Assembly (NCBI GenBank): GCA_009784995.1
Contig: WQXE01000010.1
Span: forward strand, 1-23,167
Direction: 5' to 3'
Source of the DNA: Treponema sp.
GTDB lineage: Bacteria; Spirochaetota; Spirochaetia; Treponematales; Breznakiellaceae
Length of the DNA: 23,167 bases
The notes under the pieces are model-generated. The model ran no database searches, was not told the DNA's origin, and saw nothing but the letters and a program-made list of their open reading frames with translations. Shown in pieces: positions 1 through 7,784 of this stretch. Position 1 is the stretch's first letter. The number at the start of each line of letters is the position of its first letter. A program made the position numbers and the translations under genes.

Positions 1-689
1 AATTGCCTGATAATAACAGGTTCTGTTAAAGCGTCTTTTTCAAGGGTTAGTATCATTCGATAATATCCGGAGAGTAAATCTATAAAACCTTCGCTTACGT
101 CTACTCCGTTTACCGTGTTAAAAGTTAAATTTATCGGATCCATAGGAGCATTGTTTAAACGGTTAATAACAATATTTTTTACTTCTAAATTAAAATTTTC
201 CGGTATCGTTAACTTCCAGGAAAATGTTCCTGTTCCGCCGTCATTTATGAATACATCCAGTTCCACATTTCCAAGTGTTGTGTTACCAATGTTTATATCA
301 AACGGGTCGGATATTCCTTCTGCTGCCGGATCTCCGCTTGTCAAAGATGTAAAAGCGGATATTCGTAATTTATAATTTCCGGGAAATAAAAACACGGGAT
401 CATTTAATTCACCGCTTGCGCATTCAACCGTTTCTATAATGTCATCTGTAGCCGTGTTTATAAAATCTAATATAAATTTTTCAAATTGGTTTATGTTAAA
501 TTCAGGCATAATTGCCCTGGCTTTTACATCGTCTATTTGTAAGTAAAAAGCGCCCTTGCCGCTTGGTATGTTAAAATAGGTAACATCGGTTTCATCAAAT
601 TCCGAAATTAAGGGTTCAAAACACGCGGTTAATAACAAAGAGAAAAAAACGAGAAAAATGGGGATTTTACGCATCTTTTTACAAATCAT
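1..689 (-). CDS. Surface lipoprotein of the Cys-x-(E/D)-Pro family, 3' end outside window
   Basis: The reading frame is open from an ATG at 689 to the window edge (229 codons seen), so the C-terminal part is missing. Residues 6-23 form a lipoprotein signal peptide ending in the lipobox LLTAC, with Cys23 as the predicted lipidated residue, followed by FEPL. The mature part shows the family signatures seen in the neighbouring lipoproteins: GKGAFYLQI near the start, GTGTFSWKL in the middle, and LLSGYYRMILTLEKD near the cut end. A GGAAAA sequence lies a few bases before the ATG at 689; a second in-frame ATG at 674 has poorer upstream sequence. It is probably anchored to a membrane surface. No specific ligand or enzyme function can be read. 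It has the same orientation as the lipoprotein operon ending at 2386 and may once have been contiguous with it. Confidence 0.85.
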   Translation of the reverse strand, partial: MICKKMRKIPIFLVFFSLLLTACFEPLISEFDETDVTYFNIPSGKGAFYLQIDDVKARAIMPEFNINQFEKFILDFINTATDDIIETVECASGELNDPVFLFPGNYKLRISAFTSLTSGDPAAEGISDPFDINIGNTTLGNVELDVFINDGGTGTFSWKLTIPENFNLEVKNIVINRLNNAPMDPINLTFNTVNGVDVSEGFIDLLSGYYRMILTLEKDALTEPVIIRQ

Positions 690-745
690 TGTTATTTTCC
701 AAATATCTTTCTATATATTATAACATGTTTTAAAGATTAAAAAAA

Positions 746-758
746 GGTAGCTGCTACC
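746..758. repeat. Palindrome GGTAGCTGCTACC, copy 1
   Basis: A perfect 13-bp palindrome with a central T. The same sequence occurs at 2362-2374, and a 12-of-13 copy occurs at 1883-1894. All three lie in or at the edge of the accessory segment between lipoprotein genes. On the minus strand this copy is followed by a run of seven T, so it could also work as a weak terminator. Confidence 0.8.
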
Positions 759-768
759 AAATAAATCA

Positions 769-864
769 ACCACGAATCGAACCTACAGTTCGTTCACGAA
801 TATTCACGAAACCATAATTCGATATCTAAACTCACTTTCGAGTTTATTCGTAATTATTCGTGGT
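769..864. repeat. CACGAAT-type inverted-repeat cluster
   Basis: The outer arms ACCACGAAT (769-777) and ATTCGTGGT (856-864) are exact reverse complements. Inside them lie a TTCACGAA direct repeat (793-800 and 803-810), a CGAAC/GTTCG hairpin (778-782 with 788-792) and an AAACTC/GAGTTT hairpin (828-833 with 840-845). The inner arms at 795-810 and 847-862 are also nearly complementary. The block can fold on itself in several ways. It could be a short MITE- or REP-like element or a structured RNA; I cannot tell which. Confidence 0.6.
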
Positions 865-960
865 AATAACCAAAACCGGTATCTACTAACAAGAATAAAG
901 TTTTTTTTACTTTTTTCCATTTTCGGTCATGCACCCTACATATTCACACCATATATAGGT

Positions 961-978
961 GACAGACTTTTGTCTGTC
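961..978. repeat. Perfect hairpin GACAGAC-TTTT-GTCTGTC
   Basis: A 7-bp perfect stem with a TTTT loop, 27 bases before the ATG of the Rpn gene. The preceding GGTGACAG (959-966) matches the core of the GGTGACAGGCACC palindromes elsewhere in the window. It would lie in the Rpn mRNA leader if transcription starts upstream, but it does not cover the ribosome binding site near 996-1000. Confidence 0.6.
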
Positions 979-1005
979 GGGAATAAAACCTAGAAGGGGA
1001 AAAAT

Positions 1006-1887
1006 ATGAAAAATTTACAATTTATCGAAAAGGACGCAGATCTGCTTCCGCCGTATGATGACCGTATCTTCAAAGCCATGCTTATGCATCCGGACGCAAA
1101 ACAGGTATTAATCGACATCGTTTCTACGGTAATTGAACGTATCGTTATAGACGTGCAGATACGAGGTAATGAACCACCTGTAATGGATATGGAAGAAAAA
1201 ATGGAACGGTTTGACGTAAACTGTACCGTAGAAAACGGCGATCAAGTGAATGTGGAAATGCACTGTGAAGAAAGAGTTAATATAGGAGAAAAAAATATAA
1301 GTTTTATTAATAAATACATTTATTATTTGAGTGATTTACATTCATCACAGAAATCCAAAGGAGTAAAATATAAAAATTTGGTGCGAACATATCAGGTTAC
1401 TTTTTCAGTACATCCTATTTTGCCATCTTGTAATGATTTTATCCACAGGTTTTCATTACGAAAAGAAAACGGAGAACAATTAAGCGATCAGATTAACATG
1501 GTGATTGTCGAACTAAGTAAATTAACTGATATTCTGTCAAAACCTATTGATAAACTAACTGCTTTTGAAATGTGGTCTTTATTTTTTAAATTCGCGCCCG
1601 ATCCCGTGCATAGAAACTTAATTAATGATATAATAAATAACAAGGAGGAAATTGGCATGGCTACAGCGATATTACGAGAAATAAGCAGAGACGAACACGA
1701 ACGAGCCAGATATCGAAGTCGGCGAATGTATGAAACCGACAGGGAATCTGACAGGCTAACCTCCGAAGAAATAGGCGAAAATAGAGCAAACGAAAAATGG
1801 CAGGCTGTCGTTTCTGACAAGGAAGCAGAAATCGCGAAAATAATGGCAGAAAACGCTCGCTTAAAAGCCGAATTGGAAAACCGGTAG
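1006..1887 (+). CDS. Rpn family PD-(D/E)XK nuclease / transposase-like protein
   Basis: A 293-residue protein typical of the Rpn recombination-promoting nuclease family (PDDEXK_2), which is often found in many copies per genome. The N-terminal block DDRIFKAML is followed by the nuclease core: Asp70 in RFDVN, then VNVEMH with Glu84 and His86. Many family members have Gln where His86 stands, so the third catalytic position is unusual but not obviously dead. The segment around residues 104-125 (YIYYLSDLHSSQ, then KGVKY) is a family hallmark. The C-terminus is charged and probably coiled (residues ~258-293). Length is normal and no frameshift is seen, so the gene looks intact. A GGGGA sequence sits five bases before the ATG. 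It is the only plus-strand gene in the window, and its TAG stop lies inside a palindrome. Known members act on DNA; mobility here is an inference. Confidence 0.9.
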   Translation: MKNLQFIEKDADLLPPYDDRIFKAMLMHPDAKQVLIDIVSTVIERIVIDVQIRGNEPPVMDMEEKMERFDVNCTVENGDQVNVEMHCEERVNIGEKNISFINKYIYYLSDLHSSQKSKGVKYKNLVRTYQVTFSVHPILPSCNDFIHRFSLRKENGEQLSDQINMVIVELSKLTDILSKPIDKLTAFEMWSLFFKFAPDPVHRNLINDIINNKEEIGMATAILREISRDEHERARYRSRRMYETDRESDRLTSEEIGENRANEKWQAVVSDKEAEIAKIMAENARLKAELENR

Positions 1888-1894
1888 CTGCTAC
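1883..1894. repeat. Palindrome GGTAGCTGCTAC, copy 2, containing the Rpn stop codon
   Basis: Twelve of the 13 bases of the GGTAGCTGCTACC palindrome. The TAG stop of the Rpn gene (1885-1887) is part of it, preceded by the codon CGG. Confidence 0.75.
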
Positions 1895-1909
1895 AATCTT
1901 CTTAAAATG

Positions 1910-2044
1910 TTATTTTATCCAATTCTCTATTTTAATATTTTTAATTCTGGCAAAATGATTTTCATTATTTGTAACCAGAATTAGACCATTTTTTATTGCA
2001 GAACAACCTATTAATAAATCAAAATCATCTATTAGATTTCCAGA
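1910..2044 (-). pseudogene. C-terminal remnant of a PIN-domain (VapC-type) toxin
   Basis: Reading on from the antitoxin stop codon in the same frame gives 44 codons and a TAA. The peptide begins SGNLIDDFDLLIGCSA, continues through LILVTNNENHF and ends IENWIK. These are the hallmarks of the last third of a PIN-domain toxin: the acidic (I)DDFDLLI block that contributes a metal-binding Asp, the VTxN block, the HFxRI block and a terminal ENW. The first two thirds of the toxin, including the start codon and the N-terminal catalytic Asp, are absent. An internal deletion that joined the toxin tail to the end of the antitoxin gene is the simplest explanation. The fragment has no start of its own and should make no active toxin. 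Confidence 0.8.
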
Positions 2045-2290
2045 TTAAAAACCAGTTACTTCACGAATAAAACGTCTATCTGATCGAATTTCAGAAACTA
2101 ATACATCTGTTGGCTTATCTGATAAAAAAGAACCATAAAGTTCATCTATCCATTTATTTTCAGAAATATTACAGTTTTTTATATCAAAATTTAAACTTTC
2201 AACCAATTTTACTTTGGATTCTTTGCTGAGACTACTTAATAATCCTAAATAATTTTCCAAAAAAGCTTCATTTTTTATAGCCATTTCCAT
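2045..2290 (-). CDS. Antitoxin of a VapBC-like pair (toxin partner deleted)
   Basis: An 81-residue protein with the layout of small antitoxins that pair with PIN toxins: an N-terminal helix-rich part, a central (D/E)ELYGS block (IDELYGSFL, residues ~48-56), then an EIR segment and a short C-terminal tail ending REVTGF. Such antitoxins normally bind and silence the toxin with their C-terminus and repress their own promoter with their N-terminus. Here only the C-terminal third of the toxin follows, in frame and directly after the stop, so the antitoxin appears orphaned. The start at 2290 is supported by an AGAGG sequence about nine bases upstream; a second ATG two codons later is less well placed. 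The antitoxin role is inferred from the resemblance and the adjacent PIN remnant. Confidence 0.75.
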   Translation of the reverse strand: MEMAIKNEAFLENYLGLLSSLSKESKVKLVESLNFDIKNCNISENKWIDELYGSFLSDKPTDVLVSEIRSDRRFIREVTGF

Positions 2291-2311
2291 ACAATAAAAC
2301 CTCTGTAATTT

Positions 2312-2339
2312 ATTTTATCACATAAGATAAAAATTACAA
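2312..2339 (-). promoter_or_regulatory. Antitoxin promoter with overlapping operator-like palindrome
   Basis: On the minus strand, TTGTAA (2339-2334) is followed after 16 bases by TAAAAT (2317-2312), giving plausible -35 and -10 elements before the antitoxin start at 2290. The 7-bp inverted repeat TTTTATC/GATAAAA (2313-2319 and 2326-2332) overlaps the -10 element. That is where an autorepressing toxin-antitoxin complex would usually bind. Both assignments are by inspection. Confidence 0.45.
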
Positions 2340-2361
2340 GCGTTAATCCGCGGACAAAAAC

Positions 2362-2374
2362 GGTAGCTGCTACC
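2362..2374. repeat. Palindrome GGTAGCTGCTACC, copy 3
   Basis: Exact match to copy 1, lying 11 bases beyond the stop codon of the last operon lipoprotein (2386). On the minus strand it is flanked by a T-run on each side, so it may serve as a weak terminator for the lipoprotein operon as well as marking the edge of the accessory segment. Confidence 0.75.
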
Positions 2375-2385
2375 AAAAAACCATT

Positions 2386-4779
2386 TTACGGCACTACAAT
2401 TATTTCGATTAATCTGCTGTAAGGAACACCGCCTTCAATTGCGAGTAATGAAATTATTTTGCTACTCGGCGTATGATCTGCCGCTTCAATATTAATGGAA
2501 GTTCCTGTACCTAAAAGCTGGGAGCCTAACCACCATTCAATATCTGTTAGAGCTGTGCCGGAAATAGTAAGAGTCGCGATATCGTTATTCGAAATAGAAA
2601 TTGTCCCCAAAGTATTATTTACATTTGGCATTAGATTTTGAGGTGCAAACGTGATTATAATGCCGCCGCCGGATTGAACAGGATCGGCGATTACAAGCCG
2701 ACCTGTAGCTTCATGAACAACTGCCTTGCCATCTTCATCTGCTCTAAAATATGCCGCTTGTGCCGTTGTCGCGCCGCTATTTACAATTATACCGCTTGCT
2801 GTAGCGGTTTGCACGCTAACATCCATGCCGTCGGCTGGTGGGTAATTCGTGTCAAGTATAATATATTTACCATCTCCAAGCTGCACGTTGTTAGCTGCAT
2901 TACCTGCTGTGTTTGTGTTATTAATAATTTTAATGGTTCTGCCAAGTCTGAGTGTAGCCGCACCTGTACCGGCAGTAAAAGATATTCCACCCCCTGTGGC
3001 TGCTCTGTTATTACTAATTGTACCATTATATAAATTACATATACCGCCACTTGCGCCGAGAACAAATACACCTCCGCCGTTGTTTTGAGCGGTATTTGTA
3101 TTTTGAACTCCCGCACCTGTTCCGCCAATAGCACCGCCCCACATATAAAAACCTCCGCCTGACACAGACACACCGCCTCCGTTTTCACTTGCGTCATTAC
3201 CTGCTATAATAGCGGTGTCTTCTAAGATTTGAAATGATCCGCCATTAATAAATACGCCGCCGCCATTCATTGCTCTGTTTCGATTATTATCGATATTTGC
3301 CGCCGCTCCTATTCTACCGCCGTACATACTAAATACTCCGTTTGACATATACACACCGCCGCCATTATTTGCAGTATTCCCTTGTATTGTACCGCCGTAC
3401 ATATTAAAAGTTCCACTATTTAAAAACACAGCGCCGCCGTTTTCTGCTGTGTTGTTTTGAATACTAGAACCGTTCCTCATTACAAAAGAACCGCCATTAA
3501 TCCTTACAAGAGAAGCGTTATTTGCGTTATGTCCATTTAAAATTAAACCTGCATCAAGAGTTAAAGTGCCGCTTGCGCCAACAGTAAACAGATTTCCAGT
3601 ACCGGTTCGATTAATAAACAAAGGAGTTAGTACTTGTATGGTCAGGTTTGCGTTAATGTCCATATTTGTGTTTAGATCTACAGTTTGATTTAACAACAGA
3701 ATATACGGTCCTGTAGCAGCGTTCATATTTGCATAATACACGGAGGCGGTAACATTGTTATCTGTTACTTCTTTAATCCTTCCAGGCGCGCTCCAACGAG
3801 CTGTTAAAGTTACATTGCCTGTAATATCCGTATCAAAATTAAACGGAGAATTATCAGTATCGTTTAAAAACCAACCGTCAAATTGATATTCTGTTGGCAA
3901 AGAACCTCGATATAAACCCGGTCCCAATGTGAAAGAAGGTTTTGCAGGTTCCAAAAGCGCGTTAACTTTTTCACCAAAAGATACATCTGATTCACCTTTA
4001 TCAAATGGAGCAGAAGCGCCGTTATTATAAAGAAACGTAACCTTATATTGCAAACTGTTAAAAATATCATTATCAAAATTTTTAACTAAATGGCTTGTCA
4101 TACCCTGATAGACATGAAGAGCTTCCCTGTGTACAAACGGCTGGTGATCGTCTCTTTCTAAAACAATTAAAACACGGTAATAACCGCTATTTAACTCAAG
4201 CGGATCGGCGATATTATTTAAATCGACATAGTTACCCGTTTCAATAAAATTTATTGTTCGCGCGGCGGAACCTTTGGCTGTGTCTATAGGTTGAATTGTA
4301 ATTGACGCTTCCGTCAACCCCGAGGGTAATTCAATAGCCCATGTAAAAGAACCTGTTCCTACTCCGTCTAGTTCGAACGTAACAAAATCAATAGTAAGAG
4401 TAGTTGTCCCCGCAAATATTGATAAATCATCATCTTCAAAAAATAAAAAAGCCTGTGTTTTATTTGTGTCTCTAAAAGCGGTTACTGTAAAAATATATTC
4501 GCCTACAGGAACCGCGACTTTTTCGGTTGGATCGGTAAGATCAAAAGTTTCATCGTACGTCGATGTCTTACTATTAAAACGCAGTTCATACACCGCGATT
4601 TGGCTTTCCAAAGGAGTACCGGGTACAATATTACGCGCGGCGGAATCATTTAACCGCATGGAAAAATATCCGTATCCGGCGGGCGGCGGATTGTCTAAAT
4701 CAAACGAATGAAACGGTTCATGACAGCTTACAAAAAAAAGAGAAACAATTAATACGGTAAAATAAATAATTTTTTTCAT
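2386..4779 (-). CDS. Modular surface lipoprotein with InlB-like and GG-repeat beta-helix domains
   Basis: A 797-residue lipoprotein. The signal peptide ends in FFVSC, with Cys19 followed by HEPF. Residues ~30-240 form the family N-terminal module: GYGYFSMRL, AARNIVP, GTGSFTWAIELP, LNSGYYRVLIVLERD and LHVYQGMTSH. Residues ~245-330 resemble an InlB/Listeria-Bacteroides repeat (KVTFLYNNG to FDGWF to LTARW). Residues ~395-610 hold about six POMP-type repeats (GGxVF...G.F.MYGG.I..N.A), expected to form a right-handed beta-helix. Residues ~715-797 are the C-terminal Ig-like module shared with the upstream lipoproteins (IEWWLG, then PYSRLIEIIV). The ATG overlaps the stop of the preceding gene by one base, with GAGGTGG just before it, so the two are probably translationally coupled. 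Likely surface adhesin or matrix protein; ligand unknown. It is the last gene of the operon. Confidence 0.88.
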   Translation of the reverse strand: MKKIIYFTVLIVSLFFVSCHEPFHSFDLDNPPPAGYGYFSMRLNDSAARNIVPGTPLESQIAVYELRFNSKTSTYDETFDLTDPTEKVAVPVGEYIFTVTAFRDTNKTQAFLFFEDDDLSIFAGTTTLTIDFVTFELDGVGTGSFTWAIELPSGLTEASITIQPIDTAKGSAARTINFIETGNYVDLNNIADPLELNSGYYRVLIVLERDDHQPFVHREALHVYQGMTSHLVKNFDNDIFNSLQYKVTFLYNNGASAPFDKGESDVSFGEKVNALLEPAKPSFTLGPGLYRGSLPTEYQFDGWFLNDTDNSPFNFDTDITGNVTLTARWSAPGRIKEVTDNNVTASVYYANMNAATGPYILLLNQTVDLNTNMDINANLTIQVLTPLFINRTGTGNLFTVGASGTLTLDAGLILNGHNANNASLVRINGGSFVMRNGSSIQNNTAENGGAVFLNSGTFNMYGGTIQGNTANNGGGVYMSNGVFSMYGGRIGAAANIDNNRNRAMNGGGVFINGGSFQILEDTAIIAGNDASENGGGVSVSGGGFYMWGGAIGGTGAGVQNTNTAQNNGGGVFVLGASGGICNLYNGTISNNRAATGGGISFTAGTGAATLRLGRTIKIINNTNTAGNAANNVQLGDGKYIILDTNYPPADGMDVSVQTATASGIIVNSGATTAQAAYFRADEDGKAVVHEATGRLVIADPVQSGGGIIITFAPQNLMPNVNNTLGTISISNNDIATLTISGTALTDIEWWLGSQLLGTGTSINIEAADHTPSSKIISLLAIEGGVPYSRLIEIIVVP

Positions 4780-7700
4780 TAGTAATCCACCTCAAATGAA
4801 ATTTCGCGGGTAATAAACTCCCCTTCATGTGTGATCAATTCAATCGTAATAATCTGTCTTCCTATTATATCATAAGGTCTTGAAGCGACTATATCACCTG
4901 TAACAAGTAAATTAAGAGTATGCGAAGTTGAAAGCTCCTGATCCAGACCGAAAATCCATGTAATACTGCTGTAAGCGCCATGATTGTCAACTAAAATCTG
5001 CGCTTCATTTTCTCCGGTACTTCCTCTGCTTCGATAAAGAACCAAATTGGAATCTATCACAACGTCTACCGGAGTAACGCTTATATTTGCGGGAAGGTTA
5101 AATGTTAAACCGGGATTTTGCAAAATTATAATTGACGTAACTGCTTTGACGGTTACACCGTTTACAGTACCGGTTGCTATAAGCGTAATATTCATTCCCA
5201 CGTCCGAAGACACAGGAATGTATGTATTAGCTATTGATAATATTAGGGCAGAGGATGTACGTATCCATTCATAAGAAGTTGGTGTCCAACCCAATATCGA
5301 ATAATCGGCTGTAAGGGTTTGTCCCATAACAGGGTTTCCACTGATTTGTAAAATTCCATCCCATCCACCCGGAATACCTGGTGTAATAGATCTCATTTCA
5401 TGCGTTGAATCGGATGTAAGAGTTCGCATTTTTCTTGGAGAACTCATATGATAAGCGGCATGACCTTGAGCTATTTCCTGAGTAATCATTGTTGCTGTAT
5501 TCGCATCGGTACCGCCGTCACTGCCGTAAATAACTCCTCCGTCTTTTGTAAAAGTACCATTGCCTAATACATACACACCGCCGCCTGTACTAGCGGTATT
5601 TCTACTAATAGTTCCGTCTGTCATAGTAAATATTCCAGCGACAGATACGCCGCCGCCGCTAGTGGCAGAATTTTCTCTTATTGTACCGCCATTCAATGAA
5701 AAACTTCCGCTTTGTACATAAACACCGCCGCCAAGCAAACCGCTAGATGTATTTCCAGTAATAACCGAACCACTATTCATAATAAAATTCCCGCCGTTTA
5801 CATGCACCAAAGCGGCATTATTATTGTTTATCCCCTGTAAGGTGACATTGTTTTCAAGTGATAGAGCTATGCCGCTATTAACAGTAAAAAGACTACCTGG
5901 CTCTAAAAGTTGTATTGTTACAGGTGTTGCAGCAGACAATATAATTTCAGTGCCTGTAGGTAATGTATAAGGCGCTAAAGTTTGATTTGTTGTAATGGTT
6001 ACCGTATAAGGCAATGGATGTAGAGTAATACTATTCAACGCTGCTTCTAAATCTACATGCCATGTTGTATCGCCGAATAATCTAGTGACAGAAACAGTGT
6101 TGTTGTTGGTCACTTCCTGTAATCGACCTGCGCCGCCTACAAGATTTATTTTATAATTTTTAGTTGGAGCCGTGTTACCTGTAATTTGTTGTGTATCAAC
6201 ACCAGATATAAAATAATTGAGAGTAAACTTAAAAATTATCGGATCATTTACAGTTCCTGTTAATATATCTGTTTCATTCCAGAAATCGATAGTTTGGTTT
6301 AAAGTGCCTGTTGTTCCTTGTAAAATAATGATACCGTTAGCGGCACTATTTCCATTCCATGTATTAGTAATATTTATACTCGAGTAAACAGACAAATCAG
6401 TACTTAAAACAATACTACTAAACGAAGCGTTACTTCCGTCTAATATAATATTCGCAGTTGGCGATAAATTAATTAAAGCGGTTGTGTTAATATTATTACC
6501 AAGAGTAATAGTACCGCCAATTACAACAATTTGATTTCCAAAGTTTCTTAATGAACCAATCCCCTGTAATGTTAAATTAGCGTTTGCAATTGTATAATTT
6601 CCCGATCCGGTATGATTCTCGTTTAATAACAGGAAATAATTACCTGCTGTAGCATTCGCGTTCACATAATTTATCGCTTTTTCTACATCGTTAGCGCCGC
6701 TTTGTGTCGATACGTCAATGAAACCAGCCCCGCCATCCCATTTCGCATATACATTCATGTCGCCGCGAATTTGTGAATTTTCGAACCACTGATCTGTGCA
6801 AGCAGCGTCTTTAAACCATCCGGCAAAAGTAAAACCGGGTGTAGCGGGAGGTGTTCCAAGATATAAATACGCGTCTGCTGTTTTTGGTGTAAAACCTGAT
6901 GGTATTCTGCTAGCAGGAGGAGGATCATAATCTGTATCAACTGCGTTACCGTGCAAGACAGACAAAGGCACGTTCGGCTCTCCGTTATTTAAAATAAAAG
7001 TTACGGTATGAATCATTTTAGAAAAATCAGCGATTGGAAAATCTTTTTCATAATGGCTTGTCATATTAGCGTGCACTTGCAATAGTTCATGCCAGATAAT
7101 CATTTGTCCGCCGGGTCTTTCAAAAGTAAAAGTTACATTATAAAGACCTGCATATAAATCCGCGCTGCCTCTTATTTCAATATTAGAACCTGAAGGGGTA
7201 AAATTAAATGACGCATTATGTTTAGGAGTACCCGAAGCTGAAATAGGAGAAATTTCTATTTTTACGGAATTTTCAATTACATCACTTGGAACTGTAACTT
7301 CCCATGTAAACGAGCCTTCCATGTGGTTGGATTCAAAAAACACGGGTCTTAAACTTACATTGCCAAGATTATTATGTCCAACGCTAATTACTATTTCTCC
7401 ATTATTTTCCTCATAAGTGCCCTGCGCCGCAAGTATGTCGTTGGGAGTACCTGTGTAATACGCTTTTACATCAAGTTTGTAAGTTCCGGGTTCAAGAATA
7501 ATCGAATGTGATAATAAAAACGGTTTTGTAGTTAAAGACAGTGTATAACTATTTGCGGGATTAGAAGTATTGGTAAAAATAATATCGATTTTATCAAAGT
7601 TATTAATATTCATCGAAGCCGCATTAGGCAAAATCGTACGAGCCGTTGACAGGTTTAAAGTAAAAGCTCCCTTCCCCTGCGGAATTACCAACTCCTCATA

Positions 7701-7784
7701 AAAAAGGTCAAAAGGCTCGGGGCATGATACAATTAAAATTGTTAACAAAGTTAAGAGTGTAAATATAATTTTATTCTTTAACAT
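4779..7784 (-). CDS. Large modular surface lipoprotein with InlB-like, GG-repeat and Ig-like domains
   Basis: I start this at the ATG at 7784, not at the earlier in-frame start at 7871. The 7784 start has AGGAG six bases upstream and begins directly with a lipoprotein signal peptide ending LIVSC (Cys21), then PEPF; 1001 residues result. The family N-terminal module follows (GKGAFTLNL, STARTILPN, EGSFTWEVTVP, HANMTSHYEKDF), then an InlB-like repeat ending AGWFKDAACTDQWF and VYAKW (~260-350). Next come a long Asn/Thr-rich beta-helix-like region and about four clear GG repeats (GGGVYV, GGTIREN, GGGVSV), closed by GHAAYHMSSPRKMRT and GGWDG. An Ig-like domain (GQTLTADY, YEWIRT) and the shared C-terminal module (ITWIFG to EISFEVDY) complete it. 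The start overlaps the DUF1016 gene by 14 bases. Probably cell-surface; role unknown. Confidence 0.87.
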   Translation of the reverse strand: MLKNKIIFTLLTLLTILIVSCPEPFDLFYEELVIPQGKGAFTLNLSTARTILPNAASMNINNFDKIDIIFTNTSNPANSYTLSLTTKPFLLSHSIILEPGTYKLDVKAYYTGTPNDILAAQGTYEENNGEIVISVGHNNLGNVSLRPVFFESNHMEGSFTWEVTVPSDVIENSVKIEISPISASGTPKHNASFNFTPSGSNIEIRGSADLYAGLYNVTFTFERPGGQMIIWHELLQVHANMTSHYEKDFPIADFSKMIHTVTFILNNGEPNVPLSVLHGNAVDTDYDPPPASRIPSGFTPKTADAYLYLGTPPATPGFTFAGWFKDAACTDQWFENSQIRGDMNVYAKWDGGAGFIDVSTQSGANDVEKAINYVNANATAGNYFLLLNENHTGSGNYTIANANLTLQGIGSLRNFGNQIVVIGGTITLGNNINTTALINLSPTANIILDGSNASFSSIVLSTDLSVYSSINITNTWNGNSAANGIIILQGTTGTLNQTIDFWNETDILTGTVNDPIIFKFTLNYFISGVDTQQITGNTAPTKNYKINLVGGAGRLQEVTNNNTVSVTRLFGDTTWHVDLEAALNSITLHPLPYTVTITTNQTLAPYTLPTGTEIILSAATPVTIQLLEPGSLFTVNSGIALSLENNVTLQGINNNNAALVHVNGGNFIMNSGSVITGNTSSGLLGGGVYVQSGSFSLNGGTIRENSATSGGGVSVAGIFTMTDGTISRNTASTGGGVYVLGNGTFTKDGGVIYGSDGGTDANTATMITQEIAQGHAAYHMSSPRKMRTLTSDSTHEMRSITPGIPGGWDGILQISGNPVMGQTLTADYSILGWTPTSYEWIRTSSALILSIANTYIPVSSDVGMNITLIATGTVNGVTVKAVTSIIILQNPGLTFNLPANISVTPVDVVIDSNLVLYRSRGSTGENEAQILVDNHGAYSSITWIFGLDQELSTSHTLNLLVTGDIVASRPYDIIGRQIITIELITHEGEFITREISFEVDY

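Larger units (their letters stand above)
690..1005. other. Gene-free, hairpin-rich intergenic region
   Basis: I see no convincing coding sequence here. The stretch separates a minus-strand lipoprotein gene from the plus-strand Rpn gene. It holds a palindrome at 746-758, a cluster of CACGAAT-type direct and inverted repeats at 769-864, a degenerate palindrome copy near 879-890, and a perfect 7-bp hairpin at 961-978. The density of short inverted repeats suggests remnants of mobile or REP-like DNA rather than a single regulatory site. Confidence 0.7.

Noticed and set aside
115..375. Plus-strand frame of 86 codons at the left edge
   Set aside because: It is antisense to the lipoprotein fragment, which shows a signal peptide, lipobox and family motifs.
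1488..1820. Minus-strand frame of 110 codons opposite the Rpn gene
   Set aside because: It is fully contained in a clear Rpn coding sequence and has a Ser-rich shadow composition.
2638..3197. Overlapping alternative frames on both strands within the 797-residue lipoprotein gene
   Set aside because: They lack ribosome binding sites and recognisable domains; the open frames follow from the repetitive, biased composition of the GG-repeat region.
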